Of a stretch of 10,000 nt of DNA, positions 7,723 through 10,000 are shown piece after piece. Origin of the DNA: Actinidia chinensis (lineage: Eukaryota > Streptophyta > Magnoliopsida > Ericales > Actinidiaceae). The notes beneath the pieces were generated by a model. It was not told the origin of the DNA. It searched no databases and saw only the letters and a program-made list of their open reading frames with translations. The stretch covers positions 2,501-12,500 of the forward strand of contig VIGQ01000686.1 of assembly GCA_009663005.1 (NCBI GenBank), read 5' to 3'. Position numbers and translations under genes: made by a program. Position 1 is the first letter of the stretch; each line of letters opens with the position of its first letter.

Positions 7723-7960
7723 GTTAAAGTCTTGAAACTTTGCTATGAATTCGCCGCAATGGAACGTCATGTGTACTAGAAAGCAACTACAAGAAGGAAT
7801 TATCCAATGAGGGCATATGGTCTTTTACGAAAGTGGATATCCGGATGGATCCGCATTGGTAAGTTCTTACTCGCACTCTTTATAGCTTGGTAATTGGATC
7901 TTGGCCTTGTAAAAAATGTGTTAAACATAAAAAAAATGTAATCGTATCACGCTATTTCAA
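7723..7960. other. Unassigned stretch between pyrimidine tracts
   Basis: Mixed composition, no gene recognised. ATTG|GTAAGTTC at 7855-7864 is a good match to a plant splice donor, and a possible acceptor CTATAG|GC lies at 8151-8158. Joining 7858 to 8157 keeps a frame (GYPDGSAL + ADDVW), but the encoded peptide is not one I recognise and a stop (TGA, 7808-7810) lies 16 codons upstream. Confidence 0.25.
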
Positions 7961-8058
7961 CCTATCTCCCCTTCAGGTCCTCCATTTTCTTTTCCCGTTT
8001 TTTCCTCGTTTTCCTCCTGTCCCTTCCTCCCCCCCGCCCCCCTCTCCCCCCCCTCCCC
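7961..8058 (+). repeat. Pyrimidine-rich tract 2 (C/T)
   Basis: C/T-rich with scattered G, ending in C-runs (8028-8057). Same strand bias as tracts 1 and 3. The + frame 7887-8078 crossing it is a low-complexity artefact. Confidence 0.85.
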
Positions 8059-8329
8059 ATAGTTTTTTCATTATGTAGTTGCTTATATGGTCCGATTCTT
8101 ATCTTGTTATTTGATTGGTTAATTTTTTAGCAAATTATTTTTTACCATTTCTATAGGCTGATGATGTTTGGCCCTTTACTTTACTTTTCTTTCGAATCCA
8201 CTTCACATTTGTCTATATTATATGAATTTACAATAATACCCTCTCCAACTTTTGCAAATTAAATGATTTTCTGTCCCCCCCTCCACCCTCTTCATCACAT
8301 CTAAAGTTGTGCTTAGGGTTGTTTATTTT
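8059..8329. other. AT-rich stretch, nothing recognised
   Basis: T-rich + strand with no convincing open frame or RNA gene. CCATTTCTATAG at 8145-8156 could serve as a splice acceptor paired with the donor at 7859. Confidence 0.4.
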
Positions 8330-8335
8330 GGAGCA

Positions 8336-8408
8336 AAAGAAAAACATAAAAAACAGAAATGAGAAATAGAGAAAAAATAAAAAAAAACAAGAACAAAAAT
8401 AAAAGTGA
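8336..8408 (+). repeat. A-rich purine tract
   Basis: Mostly A with scattered G (AAAAATAAAAAAAAACAAG and similar). The + strand turns from purine-rich here to pyrimidine-rich 40 bases later, so strand asymmetry reverses abruptly. Confidence 0.75.
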
Positions 8409-8446
8409 GCCCACACCTAAAAACATTAATCCCCATTCAATCCAGC

Positions 8447-9056
8447 ACCCCCACGCTGCCCCCCCCACTTCCCCACTTTTTCACTTCTTTCCTCTCCCCC
8501 CTCCCCCTCACCTCCCCCTTTTCCCCCCTTCCTCCTCCCCTCCTATTCCCCTTTTTGTCCCCCCCCCTCTCTCCTCCCCTCTCTCCGGGCCCAACGCCTC
8601 CTCCACCCCTTCCTCCCCCCTCCTCCTCCCCCCCTCCTCCCCCTCTCCTCCTCAAACCCTCCCGCCCCCGCCTCCTCTCTCTCCCCCCTCTCCCCTCCTT
8701 CTCCCACCCTTGTTTTCGAATTTCTCTCATCTCGAAGCACTTTCCCTTTTTTTTAGCCACCACCCTCTCCCTCCTCACCCCTTGCTCCCTCCCGATTCCT
8801 CCACCCTCATCTCCCTCCCGTCTCCCCCCTTCCCCCGTGCGCCCCCCCCTCCCCCCTCCCCCCCTTCTCCCTCCCTCTCCCCCCCCCTTCTCTCCCCTCT
8901 CCCTTCTCTCTCTCCTCTCTCTCTCTCTCCTCTTCCTTTTCTTTTTCTCCTATCATATCCCCTCTCTTTCATGTTTTTTCTTTCCTTCCCCTTCTCCCTC
9001 TTCTCCCCCCTCCCTCCCCCCTCTCCCTCACCCTTTTTCCTCTCCCTCCCCTATCC
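8447..9056 (+). repeat. Pyrimidine-rich tract 3, about 610 bp
   Basis: Irregular mixture of C-runs, CCT, CT and T-runs, with very few purines. Uninterrupted pyrimidine runs include 8842-8951 (110 nt) and 8974-9029 (56 nt). A CT dinucleotide stretch lies around 8904-8930. The long overlapping frames here (Pro/Ser/Leu-rich on +, Gly/Arg/Glu-rich on -) appear in several phases at once, as any purine-poor tract gives, since stop codons need purines. I therefore do not call them genes. The tract has no fixed repeat unit, so it is a cryptically simple sequence and not a classical microsatellite. It could form a triplex or be an assembly-difficult region. Confidence 0.9.
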
Positions 9057-9060
9057 GTAG

Positions 9061-9160
9061 AAAACGACCAATAAGAAAATCCGACGCGCTTGGCCGGGCA
9101 CCAAAACGAAGTCGTGACGTGGAAATGAGTGATGGTGGTAGAATCCGTAAGCACAAGTAA
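9061..9160 (+). CDS. Possible 3'-terminal exon, basic C-terminus, unrecognised
   Basis: An AG (9059-9060) at the end of the long pyrimidine tract is a plausible splice acceptor. Directly after it, 33 codons read KRPIRKSDALGRAPKRSRDV then EMSDGGRIRKHK, ending in TAA (9158-9160). Composition changes sharply from the tract: it contains every base, several CpG, and mostly charged residues. KRPIRK and APKRSR resemble a bipartite nuclear localisation signal. No enzyme or domain is recognisable, and I could not assign a family. The same frame runs back through the tract as Pro/Ser-rich sequence, which I consider non-coding. Upstream exons were not found with confidence. Alternatives are a chance open frame or a captured gene fragment. 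Confidence 0.3.
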
Positions 9161-9274
9161 GGACCACACAAAAAAAACCAAGCGGAAAAACATGGTTGTT
9201 TAGAATTAAATGCTAAGTATAAACGAAACAAATAATCAACTAAGGTCATGCATCCATGAAATCTTCTCCCCTTA
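9161..9274. other. Short AT-rich flank, no gene
   Basis: If 9061-9160 is a last exon, this would be its 3' untranslated region. AATTAAATG at 9205-9213 is only a weak polyadenylation-like signal. The minus frames at 8969-9306 have no family signature. Confidence 0.35.
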
Positions 9275-9482
9275 TGGCATTTTTGCGCTGGCGAATTTGT
9301 AGGCAAAATATTTTTCTTTTCGGATATTTATTTTGCTCCGGCGTTTGGCTATCGGATATGAAAGCTGAGAATTTATGCGCCCCGATAATTTTATCCCCAG
9401 CAGTGGATAGAAGCGGATAATTTTAGTGACCTAGACCCTAACTAAAAAGTTATACGAGGAATAAGAGAGTGGAGAATAAGAC

Positions 9483-9513
<31 letters not shown>

Positions 9514-9709
9514 TTTTTTTTATATATAAGAGAGAAATAAAAGTATATATTTTTAATGATCTAATATTTTTATATTTTGTTTCTCTATATACATTTTTCT
9601 TCTATATACCCACCCATATCCTACCATTCTAAAAATAATCCAAACCAAAAATAAAAGTTATCCCCCTCCAAAACTTTATCCCTTCCTTATCCTGCCAGCG
9701 AAATGAGCC
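9275..9709. mobile_element. MITE-like foldback element (PIF/Harbinger type?)
   Basis: The ends are imperfect inverted repeats: TGGCATTTTTGCGCTGGC at 9275-9292 and GCCAGCGAAATGAGCC at 9694-9709, whose complement is GGCTCATTTCGCTGGC. TTA occurs on both sides (9272-9274 and 9710-9712), the 3-bp target duplication usual for PIF/Harbinger (Tourist) elements. The interior is AT-rich and without coding capacity. It also holds a second inverted pair, TATAAAGAGAAACAAAAT (9491-9508) with ATTTTGTTTCTCTATATA (9574-9591), 17 of 18 matching. Length, ends and lack of genes fit a non-autonomous MITE. The centre of the inner pair is about 50 bp off the centre of the whole, so an indel or independent hairpin is likely. 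Confidence 0.5.
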
Positions 9710-10000
9710 TTAATTCTGAATCCTTTTAACACATCTTTCCTCCCCCTTACGGTCACAAGCGATAACGGCTAAACAATGCGAAAAGTCAACCAATGGAGAG
9801 ATGAACACCTTGACACTTTTTTTTTAAGCTAGAAAAAAAAAATCTTCGAAACTTGCAAGAACTCCTAATCATCAAGTTCAAATTCACATTAAACAATCTA
9901 ATCTTATTATTGTTTGTTGAGATTTTTCATTAATGCACATAAATCTTAGGAGACATTAAGAACATTCCCTAGCAAAAGCATACAAAATGCTTTGCCCTTC
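9710..10000. other. AT-rich intergenic DNA, no gene seen
   Basis: No open frame, RNA gene or repeat structure beyond short A- and T-runs (9819-9842). Confidence 0.55.

Noticed and set aside
8437..8972. Minus-strand Gly/Arg/Glu-rich frames (RGG-like)
   Set aside because: Complement of the pyrimidine tract; low complexity with no RNA-binding domain around it.
8359..9160. Long overlapping + frames of 233 and 251 codons rich in Pro, Ser and Leu (extensin-like)
   Set aside because: They lie in a purine-poor tract where stops are nearly impossible, and occur in several phases and on both strands at once. No regular SPPPP repeat or signal peptide is seen. Only the last 33 codons after 9060 have normal composition.
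1..10000. CRISPR array, bacterial operon or defence system
   Set aside because: No regularly spaced identical repeats, no bacterial ribosome-binding sites and no gene clusters; content is plant-like.

Overview
The window looks like intergenic DNA from a flowering plant, most likely a eudicot. The reasons are an AT-rich background, a heavily decayed plant-type Ty3/gypsy retrotransposon, a second retrotransposon LTR, a MITE-like foldback element and long one-strand pyrimidine tracts. No intact protein-coding gene is visible, and I cannot name the species.

Positions 1-7057 are dominated by one old Ty3/gypsy element of the Tat (non-chromovirus) type, on the + strand. Its parts, in order, are a 5' LTR ending near 1121, a primer-binding site at 1124-1141, a possible gag N-terminus (1175-1322), an AT-rich LTR of another family (1390-2997), the rest of gag (3016-4258), aspartic protease (4490-4868), the protease-RT linker (4869-5186), reverse transcriptase (5188-6075) and RNase H (about 6140-6985). 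Homology can be followed through all three frames, broken by many stops and small indels. Key catalytic residues are lost in protease and RT. No integrase is seen. A short patch at 6985-7057 resembles the end of the 5' LTR and may be all that remains of the 3' LTR.

Positions 1390-2997 form a terminal-inverted LTR-like block of about 1.6 kb. It holds a TATA box, a GA-rich stretch and three tandem copies of a unit of about 71 bp. It is probably a solo LTR of another Ty3 family (Tekay/Del-like) nested in the older element. No clear target-site duplication flanks it.

Positions 7058-9160 hold little that is recognisable. Three pyrimidine-rich tracts (7615-7722, 7961-8058, 8447-9056) all lie on the + strand, and the last includes a 110-nt run without a purine. 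It ends at an AG followed by a short open segment with a very basic, nuclear-localisation-like C-terminus (9061-9160), which could be the last exon of a gene I do not recognise.

Positions 9161-10000 are AT-rich and contain a 435-bp foldback element (9275-9709) with short terminal inverted repeats and a TTA duplication, as expected of a PIF/Harbinger-derived MITE. Nothing in the window forms a working pathway. The story it tells is of layered insertions and decay.
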